From Clarkia xantiana subsp. parviflora (taxonomy: Eukaryota; Streptophyta; Magnoliopsida; Myrtales; Onagraceae), in NCBI GenBank assembly GCA_036873135.1, contig JAPTYO010000002.1:32603452-32667451 (forward strand): a stretch of DNA of 64,000 nucleotides, read 5' to 3'. Shown here in pieces: positions 44,426-56,360 of the stretch. Below the pieces are notes generated by a model that saw only the letters and a program-made list of their open reading frames with translations, was not told the DNA's origin and did no database searches. Position numbers and translations under genes: made by a program. Within the stretch, counting starts at the first letter, position 1. The number at the start of each line of letters is the position of its first letter.

Positions 44426-47400
44426 CTATTCCATATAGCCTAAGTAAGGCAATGTGCGGCTTCTTAATAAGAGCCTTGGTGAGTAAGCAGCCAGCTGGTC
44501 TTTGGATGCAACAAAATGAGGAAGAATCACCCCTGAATCAATATGCTGCCTAGTAAAATGACAGTCCAGCTCTATGTGCTTGGTCCTTTCATGAAACATG
44601 GGGTTCTTTGCAATCTTGATTGCTGCCTGACTATCTGTGTAGATTGGTATAGGTGAAGAAATATGAATCCCCAATTCTTTGAGAAGGCTTTTGAGCCACA
44701 AAGCTTCCTGAATAGCCACCCATTAAGCACCTGTACTCTGCCTCGGCACTCGAAAGAGAGACTGTATCTTGTTTCTTCACCTTCCATCCCACTATTGCAT
44801 TGCCAAGTCTCACACAATAAGAGCTCAGAGATCTCCTACTAAAGGGACATGCTGCCCAATCTGAGTCACAAAACATGCTCAAGGTGAGAGGATTTTGGGA
44901 TGGGTAGATCAAACCTTGGCCAGGGCTACCTTTGATATATCTGATCACCCTCAAGGCAGCATCTAGATGAGACTTCTTTGGCTTGTCAACAAACTGACTA
45001 AGTCTCTGGACAGAGAAGCTAATGTCAGGGCGTGTCATAGTCAAATAGAGAAGCCTACCAATCATCCTTCTATAAGAAGTTGCATCCTCTAAAGGAATGT
45101 CATCAGAATTGGTGTTGATTGCTTCATCATAACCATGTGAAGTAAGTTTGAGATTGAACTCCATAGGAGTCTCAGTAGGCTTAGCTGCTCTAAATCCAGC
45201 CTCTTCAATCAATTCTAAGGCATACTTCCTTTGATTGATGACCAAACCCTCCTTAGACCTTGCTATCTCCAACCCCAAAAAATATCTCAAGTTGCCCAAA
45301 TCCTTGAGCTTGAAATGAGACTGAATAACAGTTTTCAACTGATTGATCATCCTAGCATTGGAGCCAGTGATTAGCAAATCATCCACATATATGAGTAAGA
45401 ATACTCTATCCTTACCCTCAAACTTAGTGAAAAGAGAGTGATCAGAGGAACTTTGGATGTATCCATGCTGAATCAAAGTATGAATGAGCTTGATATTCCA
45501 CTGCCTTGAAGCTTGCTTAAGACCATAAAGAGACTTCAACAATTTGCATACCCTTCGAGGAGCTCCAAGTACAGGCTTAGATGAATCAAAACCCTGAGGA
45601 ATATCCATGTAGACCTCCTCATGTAAATCTCCTTGAAGAAAAGCATTATTCACATCCATGTGAAATAATCCCCAAGAATAAGAAGCTGCCATAGCCAACA
45701 CAATCCTTACTGTGGTCATTTTGACAATTGGAGAGAAGGTCTCATTAAAATCAGTCCCCTCTACTTGAGTGAACCCCTTGGCAACCAATCTAGCCTTGTA
45801 TCTCTCTATAGATCCATCAGAGTTGTATTTCACTCTAAACACCCATTTACAACCAATGGTGCTCTTATCAAAAGGCAGATTCACCACCTCCCAAGTCTCG
45901 TTGTCTTGAAGAGCCTTTATTTCATCCTTCATGGCCACCACCCAATTTGAATCCTTGATGGCCTGCTTATAGGTTGAAGGCTCTTTGATCTTGTCAATAG
46001 AAGCTAGGAAGCAGCTGAAATCATAGCTCAAACTATCATATGAAACAAACCTTTCAATACCAAAAGCAGCATTAGAAGAAGTCCCTTGATTCCTTTGTGC
46101 AATCCTAGCACTCCTTCTAAGAATAGGCACCGGAGGAGTGACAATTGGAGATGGATGTGATGCAGTGGGTTGTGGATCATCCACAACCTTAGGAGGAGGT
46201 GAAGGAACATCAATAGGAGGATCAGCTAGAGAAGGAGGATCCTCTATAATGGAAACATCATCCAATGCCTTTGGACACAAGCAAGAAGGCAATAGAGAAC
46301 CCAAAGCTGACTTGGACATTCCAAAAGGAAATATGTGTTCATGAAAAACCACATATCTTGATACCTGAAAGGAAGATGTGTGAACACTCATCACAATGTA
46401 ACCCTTTTGAGAAGTGGAATACCCCATGAGAATGCAAGGTTCAGCTCGAGGACTGAACTTATCTGAATTGTTTAGCTTGGTGGCAAAGCATAAACAACCT
46501 ATGATCCTCAAATGTGCAATAGAAGGCTTCCTTCCATATAACACCTCCATAGGGGATTTGTAGTCCAGTATAGAAGATGGCAACCGATTGATTAGGTAGC
46601 AAGCTGTGAGAACACAATAGCCCCAATACTTAATAGGCATGGAAGCTTGAAATCTGATTGCTCTAGCCACATTCAATATGTGTCTATGCTTGCGCTCTAC
46701 TCTACCATTTTGCTGAGGAGTGTGAACACAACTAGTTTGATGCTGGATCCCCAACTGAAGAAAATACTCCTTGCAAATTGAATTGACAAATTCTGTGCCA
46801 TTATCATTTCTTAAGGTTTTGACAACTACTCCAAACTGATTCTGAACCATTGATAAGAACCCTTTGATATGAATGAATGTATCACTCTTATTCCTCATCA
46901 GAAACACCCAGGTTGCCCTTGAGAAGTCATCAACAATGGTGAGGAAATATTGATAATTCTTGATTGTAGACACCTTGTAAGGACCCCAAAGATCCATATG
47001 AACCAATTCAAAGGGCTTAGAAGCATTAGAATCACTAAGAGGAAATGAAAGTCTTGTTTGCTTGGCCAAAGGGAAAATTCTACACTGTTTAATACAATCA
47101 GTGGATTTATTCAAACACAATACATCATTCAAATGTCCCATGTGAATGGCTGAAACATGACCCAAACGCTTGTGCCAAGTCCATGCATCCACTTTATTAG
47201 TTTCAATAGAAGAAGCTGCCACCACCATCCTTGCATAAGAAGGCACCTGATCCTTGAGTATGTAGAGCCCCTTTGACCTTTCACCAATCTCCATTTGCTT
47301 CCCAAATTGGCCCTGAAGCAACACATGATCAATGGTGAATACTACTTTGCAATTCAATTGATGAGGAAGTCTAGACACTGAAATCAAGTTGAACTTGAAA

Positions 47401-48047
47401 TCAGGTACCAAAAGGATACCATCCAAGGTAATACCATTTGAGAAGGAGCAGCTACCAATATGTGTCACCTTACACTTGTGACCATTAGGCAAGTGGACAA
47501 ACTGAATGTTGGAATCAGTTGCCCTTAGATTATGCAACCAACTTACCTCATGAGTTATATGATTGGTAGCCCCTGAATCAATGATCCAAGTCATAGTAGA
47601 AGGTGATATCATACCTGCCATGTGAGCTTGAATCTGATCACCACTCTCATAGCCTAGAGGCTCAAAATCATCTTGGGCTGCAACATGTTGCACCCTCTTA
47701 TCCATAGCTGAGTGAACAATCCTTTTATCACAGGTGCCATGGAAAATCCTTTTATCCCCAGCTGCAACATGCTCAACCAAATTGAGATCATCAACACTTG
47801 CATTAGCTGAGTTCCATTGGCGTTTCAAAGCTCCTGAAGGACCACCAAATTTCTTCCAACAAGTATCCTCTCTATGACCATACTTACCACAATAGGTACA
47901 ATGCCAATTGGACTTATCTATCTTGCCAGGTCTACCACAATTACCCGAGCCACCAGAGTTATTATAGGGCCTATATGGACCTTCATTGCCTGATCCATTC
48001 CTTGAACCACCATTGGAATTCTTAGGATAACCAGAAGGATTCCTCAT
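44426..48047 (-). pseudogene. Copia nucleocapsid, protease, integrase, RT and RNase H
   Basis: An 1138-codon frame runs to about 44631. Nucleocapsid CTYCGKYGHREDTC; protease WIIDSGATNHIT; pre-integrase WHKRLGHVS; integrase DLWGPYKV and TLRNDNGTEFV, then QQNGRVERKHRH; RT CKWVFRVKYNSDGS, FHMDVNNAFLQGDL and YVDDLLITGS; RNase H SLSSAEAEYRCL. An insertion of about 4 bp near 44720 shifts the last part, and the true end continues as a frame 44719-44426 with YTDSQAAIKIAKNPM and RTKHIELDCHF. Otherwise well kept. Confidence 0.93.
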
Positions 48048-48743
48048 TTAATACAAGGCAGTTGATTCACCAACATCACCAATTGAACCTGAAATGGCAC
48101 GCTGACTCTCCTCTTGCACCAACACAGAAAAAGCAACACTAAGAGAAGGAAAGGGCTGCCTCATCAACAAGCTGCTCCTTACATGAGCATAAGATTCATT
48201 CAATCCCAAAAGAAAAGCAATGAGTTTCTGCTTCTCCTTGTGATCATTGACAAGTTTGAGATCAGCCTGACATTCAAGCATCAAGTCATCAATTGAGCTC
48301 AAAGTATCCCAGAGTTGTTTCATCTTTGCAAAATACTCAGTGATAGAGAGAGCACCCTGGGAAGTCTGGTAAATCTCCCTTGTGAGCTGAAAAACCTGCG
48401 TGCCATCCACTTTATCAAACATCTCTTTGAGATCATTCCATATGGATAATGTTGTGGAGTTGTAAACCAATCCATTAACCAGCTCCTTAGCAACTGTGTT
48501 TCTGAGCCAAGCCTTAACAATAGCATTAGCTCTATCCCATTTCAAACATTGTGCCACAGGAATACTTGAATGTGTGAAGCTGCCATCAATAAATCCAAGC
48601 TTGTTCTTCACTAAAAGAGCTTCCCTCATGGCAGTGCTCCAGGTATGATAGTTAGTAGAACCTTGGAGTTGAAATGGAATCAAGAGGAGACCAGTTGTGT
48701 CCGAAGGGTGGAGATAAAGAGGATCATCAATCAAATTCTCTGC
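48048..48743 (-). pseudogene. Copia gag, N-terminal part
   Basis: From ATG 48743 (an upstream ATG at 48779 is also in frame). LQGSTNYHTWSTAMREAL and GFIDGS are typical of the plant Copia gag start, followed by a UBN2-type region (WNDLKEMFDKVDGTQVFQL). A TAA at 48048-48050 separates it from the nucleocapsid and pol, which continue in the same frame at 48047. In most Copia elements these form one frame, so this stop is probably a disabling mutation. Confidence 0.88.
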
Positions 48744-49269
48744 CATAGCTGAATCCAAATCGAATGTATAAAGAAGCAATCTGTCTTGATCAACAAGAGA
48801 GCCTCACAGCCACAGAAAATCTCTAGAATCAGACAAAAGAGCAAGCTGGCAACAGCTAGCAATAGTACAACAATCCAGAAATGTATTATCCAGGTGCAAA
48901 GAAACTTGCGCAGGAATTCAAATCCAAATTCCTCCCAAAATCAATCAGAAAATGATCCAGAACCACTGAGCAAAGTATCTCGGAAGAAAATCAATGAACA
49001 AGACTTTCAATCGAAGCAGATGCAACCAAGCAATCAATCAAATCAATCGCAACTAAACAAAGCTACTTAATCTGATCCAATGAATCTGAAATGCATCAAA
49101 TTCTTGATCCTTGAAGACTTATAAAGAGTCGGAATCAAGATTGGAGCAGAATGCAATCCTCAATTGAAGAATCGAAGCAAAGAATCCAGAAGAAATCAGT
49201 AATCTAGAAGCTTGCTTGATCTCCAAGAAATCGAAAAGACGAAGGTTGTTTGGGCTCCAAGAAATCGCC

Positions 49270-49283
49270 GTGCTCTGATACCA
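49270..49283 (-). other. Copia primer-binding site
   Basis: TGGTATCAGAGCAC on the minus strand next to the 5' LTR; matches the 3' end of initiator tRNA-Met. Confidence 0.9.
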
Positions 49284-49461
49284 TATTCAGTGGAGAGGAT
49301 TTGGAATATGCAATGTATTCTTATTAGACCAAATCAGTTTACAATGTACATATGAGATGGTATTTATACTAGGAGCAGATAACACTAACTATCACTAACT
49401 AACACTAATCAACTAACTAACTTAGTGTGTACATATGTTAGTGAGTAAGTATACTCCTATA
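49284..49461 (-). repeat. 5' LTR of the Copia element
   Basis: 178 bp, about three substitutions from the copy at 44200-44377. The primer site is immediately to its left. Confidence 0.95.
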
Positions 49462-50568
49462 GGATCAAACGTAGTTCTTGAAGTTTGACTTTACATATAA
49501 CATGTTACTCAATGTTTAATACTTATTGACTCGAACTATTGATTTAGTTCTCGTCTTTGTAAATTCAATCATATTATGTATATCCTAATTCGTAGTTGAA
49601 TAAAGAGTTAGGTGAATTCAAGTATAAACTTCTATTTGTGATTTATAAAATTAAAGATTTAGTCCCTAATATATTTGAGTATTACTGAAATTTTCATTAT
49701 TTAATTGCATTAATTTTTTTGTTAAGGTCGTTTAATTGATACCATACATTAATTATCATTGACTTCTTAATACAATATACCTATAAATTTGAGTCACCCC
49801 CAAAGTAAGATATGTACTCAACTCGTGCAAACTTCGAGTACATGTTGATATTTTTTGTATCACATATATCAGTCACTTGTCAAATCATATAAAGTGTCAA
49901 AATATGGATCAACCACGGTTCTTGAAATTTGACATTTTACGGATAACATGTTACTCAATGTCCAACAATTAGGGTATCGAACTATTAATTTAGTTATTCT
50001 GTCTGTCAATTTAAACAAATTGTGTACAACCTAATTAGTAGTTAAATAAGTAATTGACGTAAAGTTAAGTATAAACTTTATATTTTAATGAATTGAATTT
50101 TCTTTTAGCGTTAAATCAATTTTTTTTAGTATTATGGTATAAAATTGCATGGAAAGTGTATAGTTACGTTTGTAAATGTCAAATTGCTCCACCGGTGACT
50201 CTAAGTGGTTAAGTACGAGTTTACATTCTTCACTCGTCGAGTTGATGAGTTAGATACAACTTTTTCGTTAATAACCCACATCATGCGCGATCCAACTCAT
50301 TATTAGTTCTAACCATAAATATATACATGTAAGGCTAATTTAGTACCGTAATTGAAAACAATAGTTAATTTTGTACCTAATTATCCTCTTCTATTTTTCC
50401 TGTTTTGAATTACATTGTGTCGTTCTTTTTTATCACACAGATTCATTTCTCGCAACCCCTCAACTTGCCCATGTATTAATTAAATATTATCATATTATAA
50501 AATTTAAAATAAATTATGTATCTTAAATAAACGATCGATGCGCATGCAACGAACGCGTTAATAAGTAG

Positions 50569-50977
50569 TATATTTATAAACAAATCAGGAGTCTTAATCC
50601 AAACAAGGTAAGTTAATTCCTTGGTTGGCCGTTGTTATCTCTATCGAAGGTGATGGATTGAACGGTGGCCTCTGATATTTCTAATGCTTGTAACAACCTC
50701 AATTTTAGAAACTCTATTATTAGATTGTGGAAGGTGGTACGACCTTAATATATTAACAACCCTCATCTTCCATTACCACAATACAATTATAGAACCAAAC
50801 CCTAACCATGGCTGTGTAGTAGTAGTCCACAGCAAACCCCCTTTGGTTAATTCTTCTTATTGAGACTTGGCGACATAAGCCAAGCCCGATTATCATTACC
50901 AAAGGGTGTTAACTCATATTTGTAAGGACTCCTTACCCAAAATCTTCAATATACACACACAAAAAAAAAACCTTAAA
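50569..50977 (+). other. Upstream region of pectate lyase 1
   Basis: About 400 bp between the Helitron-like end and the ATG. No clear TATA box assigned. An A-run (50961-50970) precedes the start. A short regulatory region limited by the Helitron is plausible. Confidence 0.4.
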
Positions 50978-52537
50978 ATGGGGATAGTTTGGTTATCTTC
51001 TTGGATCATCGTCGCTTCTTTGGCCATTATCGCACCGAGCATTAACGCCGACTCTATCGATGAATATTGGCAGCAACGTGAAAAGCAAGCGAAGATTGCC
51101 GCTCTCGAGGCCTATCATCCCAACCCTGAACAAGTCACCAATGAACTAAACCTCCATGTTCACAAGTAGGGTTCTTACAAAATTTAGTAAATTTTATATG
51201 AACGATGTGGTGGTCTCAATCAATTAATCAAAGTCTAATAACCCACTTTTTTTTGTTGTCTAAGACATGCAATAATGTTTGTTGATATCTAGGGTTTTCT
51301 TTTTTTGTCTAATGTGGACAGGGCACTCGCACGCACCAATAACAGTAGCAGGGCTCTGATGAAGAGATACAACGGGCCTTGTTTGGCGACTAACCCTATC
51401 GACCAGTGCTGGAGATGCAACAACGACTGGGCTGAGAACCGAAAGAGGCTCGCTGACTGTGTACTGGGGTTCGGACGAAAGACGACCGGAGGAAAGAATG
51501 GAAAATTCTACGTGGTGTTTAATGGTTCTGACGATGCAGTAAACCCTGCCCCCGGCACCCTACGCCACGCAGTTATCCAGGAAGAGCCCTTATGGATTAT
51601 ATTCAACCAAAGCATGATCATTTCGTTGCAACAAGAGCTATTGCTCACTTCCGACAAGACAATCGATGGGCGTGGAGCGAATGTCCGTATAGCGTACGGC
51701 GCAGGCGTGACGTTACAGTCCGTGAATAATGTTATCATCCACAACATTCACATACACGATATCCATAACTTGAGCGGGGGTTGCCCCGTCGTACAGTCCG
51801 TTAACCACGTTGGTGTCAGAGGCAAGACTGACGGGGACGGTATTTCGATATTCGGTTCATCCAACATATGGCTCGATCATTTGTCTATGGCGCGTTGCCA
51901 TGACGGTCTCATCGACGCCATTATGGGTTCCACAGGAATCACCATCTCCAACTCTCATTTTACAGAGCATAACGATGTAATGTCATATTTTGTTGTTAAT
52001 TAATGTCAATTTGTGAATTTTTTTTGGGATGATATATAATTAATGATCATACACCCACCCTAACAGGTGATGCTGTTTGGCGGCAACAACAATCACCACG
52101 AAATTGATTCTGTGATGCAAGTAACAGTTGCGTTTAACCACTTTGGGCGAGGACTAGTGCAGAGGATGCCGAGGTGCCGATCGGGGTTCTTCCATGTGGT
52201 GAACAACGACTACTACACTTGGGCGATATACGCGATTGGTGGCAGTGCAAGCCCGACGATTGTAAGTCAAGGCAACCGCTTTATTCCGTCCAATAATAAG
52301 TCATCTAAGGAAGTGACGAGGAGAGAAGAGACGCCAGAAGAAGTGTGGAAGAACTGGAATTGGAGCTCAGAAGGAGATTTGTTCGTGAAAGGAGCTTTCT
52401 TTGTCGAGTCGGGGAAGAAGGTTGACGCGAAGATGAAGGGGGATATGAACTTGATTAAGGCCAAGGGCGGTGAATACGCTAGCATTCTTACGCACTTCAC
52501 TGGTACCATTGTTTGTAACCCTGGCCAAAAATGTTAA
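50978..52537 (+). CDS. Pectate lyase 1 (PL1 family), three exons
   Basis: Cleaves de-esterified pectin by beta-elimination in the cell wall; PL1 enzymes use Ca2+. Exons 50978-51165, 51322-51976 and 52067-52537 join in frame to 437 residues, normal for the family. Residues 1-22 look like a signal peptide, about 24-70 are the plant pectate-lyase N-terminal domain ([10 protein letters not shown]), followed by [10 protein letters not shown] and GFGRKTTGG. Core motifs: [17 protein letters not shown] (WLDH at 246-249), [11 protein letters not shown], and RMPRCR (314-319) with the catalytic Arg region, then [20 protein letters not shown]. The usual Cys after the WxDH motif is Leu. Start chosen because the signal peptide follows it and the paralogue starts alike. 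No frame breaks; probably functional. Confidence 0.93.
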
Positions 52538-52860
52538 CGCTGGATATTTATCAAATGTGTGTATGTACTACTGCTCATTCATAGCTAAAAAATAGATTCC
52601 TCAGCCAAACGAAAAAATATGGTTCATTGCTTACTTAAGGATGTATACAATTACTGCATACTTTTTCAGGAAAAGATCAATGCCGGCCATTCGGTTACTC
52701 CTTTTGCAGGATGCATACCACTACGCCTTTCCGCATGCTTATATTACAAAGAGATACTCCATTTAAAAAATTAAAAAAATCAACCCTTCCCGTTTTAAAA
52801 AGTTAACATGGCCAGTGCAGAATATACCGTCCGAGAATTTTTTAGATCTATATCTATCTA
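52538..52860. other. 3' flank of pectate lyase 1
   Basis: AT-rich, no gene seen. It would hold the 3' UTR of the lyase. Confidence 0.4.
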
Positions 52861-55286
52861 TCTACTACTATTATAAAAGTTAGTGCTGCCTCACATCCAA
52901 TAGACACCAATATCTACTTTTTACCGTTTCGGGCTTTGTACCCTAAGGAAAAGTTACAATCCTTCACACACAACACAACGCTTCACATACACAGTAACCC
53001 AGTTGTCTATATGTCTCATTTTACACCAAAGAGGTAGAGAGACAGGGCCGTAAACGAAGATTTTGAAAAATCTCCCTCTTCGCCTTTCTCTCCGGTAACC
53101 CACTCTTCCGCCTCCTGTCGCTCGGCCGCTTTCCGCTTCCTCGCCTATCAGGCCCCATCCCGCCTCCTCTCATCGAGCTCTCTCTCCATCTCCGCAACAG
53201 TTAGCCATAGCCGCACAACCTTCTCCTGTCATAGTCAGTCGATTCATCTTCCACAGATGTTTTAAGCTTAGTTCTTCAATTCTTAAATTGGCATTTATTC
53301 TTTGTTTCTCTCTTTGCAGTAACTCGCCCTAATTAGCCTGTTGTATATGATTTCGACAAGGATTATTGTTCCCATTTTACCGCTGCTTATATGTAATTTC
53401 CATCATATTTGTATGGCACCAATATTGCACTGTCATTTGTCTATATATGTCTGATTCTTGTATAGTTCTTTAATAAATCTTTACATATTGAACTTATAAT
53501 TAATGATCGACATGCTTAATTAATGAAATCGGCTACTTTATACTTATTCCTAGATTTGTTCATTGATGCAACATGGAACGAATATATAGAGGAAGTTACA
53601 GCTTTTGCAAGTAAGTGTTCATTCCTTATATTCTTAATCTATTTATGTGGAAAATATTTTGCAGGTTTTCATGCTGTAAATGGCTACAGTAGGCATGTAA
53701 ATTTGCTTCCACAACTAAGTAATTACCCAACACAGATTGGTTGCTCTTTATTGATATGATATTTTATGAAAACCCAAGTACCATTCCACCCTAATTTTGA
53801 AATCATATTGTCCTGGGAAAAGCTCAACTTTTTAAGAATTCTCTACAATGATACTGAAATTTATAGGAACACGCTTCAGGGATAGAGTCCCAACAATTTT
53901 CTTAAGTTGTTTATTTGGCTTTAGTAAGTTGATTGGTACTCATTTTCACTACTATTTCTTTCTATTTTAGGTCATTCCGTCCTATGGCAAAAGTATTTTC
54001 TATCTCCTTTTTTGCCATATTAATACAGTTGCTCATTCTTTTTTCATTGAATATTTAACTGCTTATTTAATTAGAGTAGCTTAATAGAATAAGGTGAGAG
54101 GTTTAGGATTTTGATCTTATGAAAGGAAAACTGTTGCTAACTGGTGTCTTCAGTTTGTCTGAACTACTGTCCTTTTGATTTTCAATTTCATGTATTTTTC
54201 TTAGCAAATTCAAATCATTCCCATTGAAAGCACTATGTGCTCGGTTCATGCCTTTTTCCCATCCCATGTTCGTTATCTTGATTGTAGTTGATAATCTTCA
54301 TGAAGCTGAAGCATTAATGGCGGAGGAGCATCTTGTTGTTTTAGATTGACGGAAAGCCAGTAATATTAGAAAATGTGATTTTTCATAATCTATCTGAAGA
54401 TTTAGACTCGTCACTTGCTTCCAATTGAATTATATTCAACCAAAAGAAGCTGCTTTCTGCATCTTTATATCTTTTTTAATGCATATTATGTTGTATATTC
54501 TGATTCAATCATTTATGGTTATATTCTTAACTTTATAGGTACTATTTTCTGATGGATCTTCGAACTTAAAGTTGAAATATAATTTTAAATGTGTAAGAAT
54601 TGACTTGGTACCAGGTCGCCCTTAGAAGAAAAAGAACATCAAGAGGAAATTCAGAGATGCAATTATATAATTACCCAGCAAAAAACATGAAAATCAGTGA
54701 TGCAGCAGCATGACACATTTGATCAACAAATGGAAGACAAAAGAGATTCAAACTAAAAATTGATTTACAAACAGAAGCTGAAAGACATGTGTTCCTTCAA
54801 ATCTGCATAGATAAGTCAGCTAATGAAGGTGAATCATCAGTAAGTGAGAATGTGGTTGCAAATTAACTCTGATCACTTGGAAGAGATATGGAAGGAGGTA
54901 GCGGAAGAAGCTCATAGACATGGGCGTTTGGTTTTCTTAATGTTAGATCTCTCTATCTTTTGTACCCGGTTTCCTCACTTATATATTCTAAGGTAGACAA
55001 GACCACTTATATATTCTAAGGTTGACAAGACCAATTAAGTGCTATTTCGACATCAACTACATACAAGAGAAGACTGAGTTTACGATACGGTTGTGTTTTA
55101 CTTAATTACACATAGTCTTGTATTATTAAAACTTCTCATTTACTTAGAATTGTCCATTAACCCTTATATCTTTTTTTTTTTTTCCAAATTCAAATGTAAT
55201 TCAACATTCTATGACTTATTAAGTTTTATAACAAAATCATTAATATATATGACTGTCGCGCGTGCAACGCATGCGCCGACAAGTAG
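52861..55286 (+). mobile_element. Helitron-like element 3
   Basis: 5' TCTACTACTATTATAAAAG (could start 4 or 8 bp earlier in a TCTA repeat) and 3' imperfect hairpin TGTCGCGCGTGC...GCATGCGCCGACA, ending GTAG followed by T at 55287. The hairpin core CGTGCAACGC is shared with elements 1 and 2. A GC- and pyrimidine-rich patch at 53050-53230 looks like a captured gene leader, but no protein was identified. No helicase. Confidence 0.55.
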
Positions 55287-55539
55287 TATATATAAAGTTA
55301 AGCTTAGGGTGTTAAAGTAATTCAACTATCAATCAATTCAAATTTCAAAGAGAAACTTAGATGAATTAGATACATTGAAATGTTATGTTGGAAATTGTAA
55401 ACTAAAACATCATATTAATTACTCAAACCACTAACCTTAGTAACATTAATATGCAGAAGGGTGAATTTCACTAACAAGTATGAATTACAACTTTCGAAAC
55501 GTGGAAGAACATATATCTCCTAATTGTGGTGAAATAGTT
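55287..55539. other. Spacer
   Basis: AT-rich, nothing recognised. Confidence 0.4.
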
Positions 55540-56303
55540 TCAGGTCTCTAAATCCAGTATCTTGCCTTCTTGCAGGACGATTTCTTTGCAAAATTTACAC
55601 CATGAATCTTTAAGTCGACGACTGATAGACAATGGTTAAAGAAAATCCTTAGGGAAAGCACGAAAGGCGACACCCCACAAAAAATCCGCAAGGATGGTAC
55701 GTAAGGCGACACCCCAAGTAAACCCATCATCTTAAAGAATTAAGAGGTGGCAACCAACTTAATATCGACTTGGAGAAAACCTATCATCTTAAGAATTGTG
55801 AGGTGGCGGCCTGCTTGATGTCGTCAAAAGGAAACCCACCCTCCTAAGTAAAATTGAGGTGGCGACCAACTAAGTATCGACTTGGAGAAAACCTGTCCTC
55901 TTTAGGAATGATGAGGCGGCGATCATCTTGACACTGCCGCAGGGAAACCCACCCTCCTAACTAAAGGTGAGGTGGCGACATGCTTGACATCTGCTCAAAA
56001 CCGCCACAGGAGCAAACCTTAAGGGAAGGTAACAATGCCATAGAGTCGGTCACAAGCTCTATAAATAGTAAGAAAATTAAATTCATTTACAAGGTTCCTA
56101 CTTATAATCCACTTATACTAACATAGGCATCGGAGTGGAATCGGGGGAAAAAAACCCCCCACACGATCCCTCTTTCAGGTTATGCTAGGAGAATCCCGCC
56201 AATGAAGATCAAGGTAGCCCAGAAGCTCAAAACTTCAGAGAGACACATAGGCAACGATCAAAAGAGCTAACTCCAGTTTTAGCTGGACTTTGGCGATCCA
56301 ACA
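55540..56303 (+). repeat. Tat-like LTR remnant with internal repeats
   Basis: It has a TATAAATAG box (about 56060), a CATAGGCATCGGAGTGG motif and a pyrimidine-plus-CAGG stretch before GATCCAACA at 56303, the same order as in the LTR at 3185-3900 (CATTTAAGCATC, CTCTTGCAGG, GATCCAACA). Upstream, 55640-56000 carries degenerate tandem units of about 60-70 bp containing GAGGTGGCGACC and GACTTGGAGAAAACC. No internal region follows, so it is a solo or fragmentary LTR. The left end was not located. Confidence 0.5.
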
Positions 56304-56360
56304 TGCGCCAAAATATTTTGGTATTTATTATCACAAAATAGCCAATGATCAGATAGTGAC

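Larger units (their letters stand above)
44200..49461 (-). mobile_element. Ty1-copia retrotransposon
   Basis: 5,262 bp, LTRs of 178 bp at both ends, perfect GGATC duplication (44195-44199 and 49462-49466). The LTRs begin and end with TA rather than TG...CA. Primer site TGGTATCAGAGCAC (minus, 49270-49283) fits initiator tRNA-Met; the polypurine tract GGTGGGGGCA (minus) lies at 44378-44387. One long pol frame and a short gag frame are present, with a single stop between them. The LTRs differ at about three sites, so it is recent. Confidence 0.95.
43789..50568 (+). mobile_element. Helitron-like element 2, split by a Copia element
   Basis: Starts TCAATATAAAAAGTGAGG immediately after element 1 and ends in a similar hairpin (about 50535-50557) with terminal GTAG followed by T instead of CTAG. 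Removing 44200-49461 and one duplication copy leaves a unit of about 1.5 kb collinear with element 1. Confidence 0.62.
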
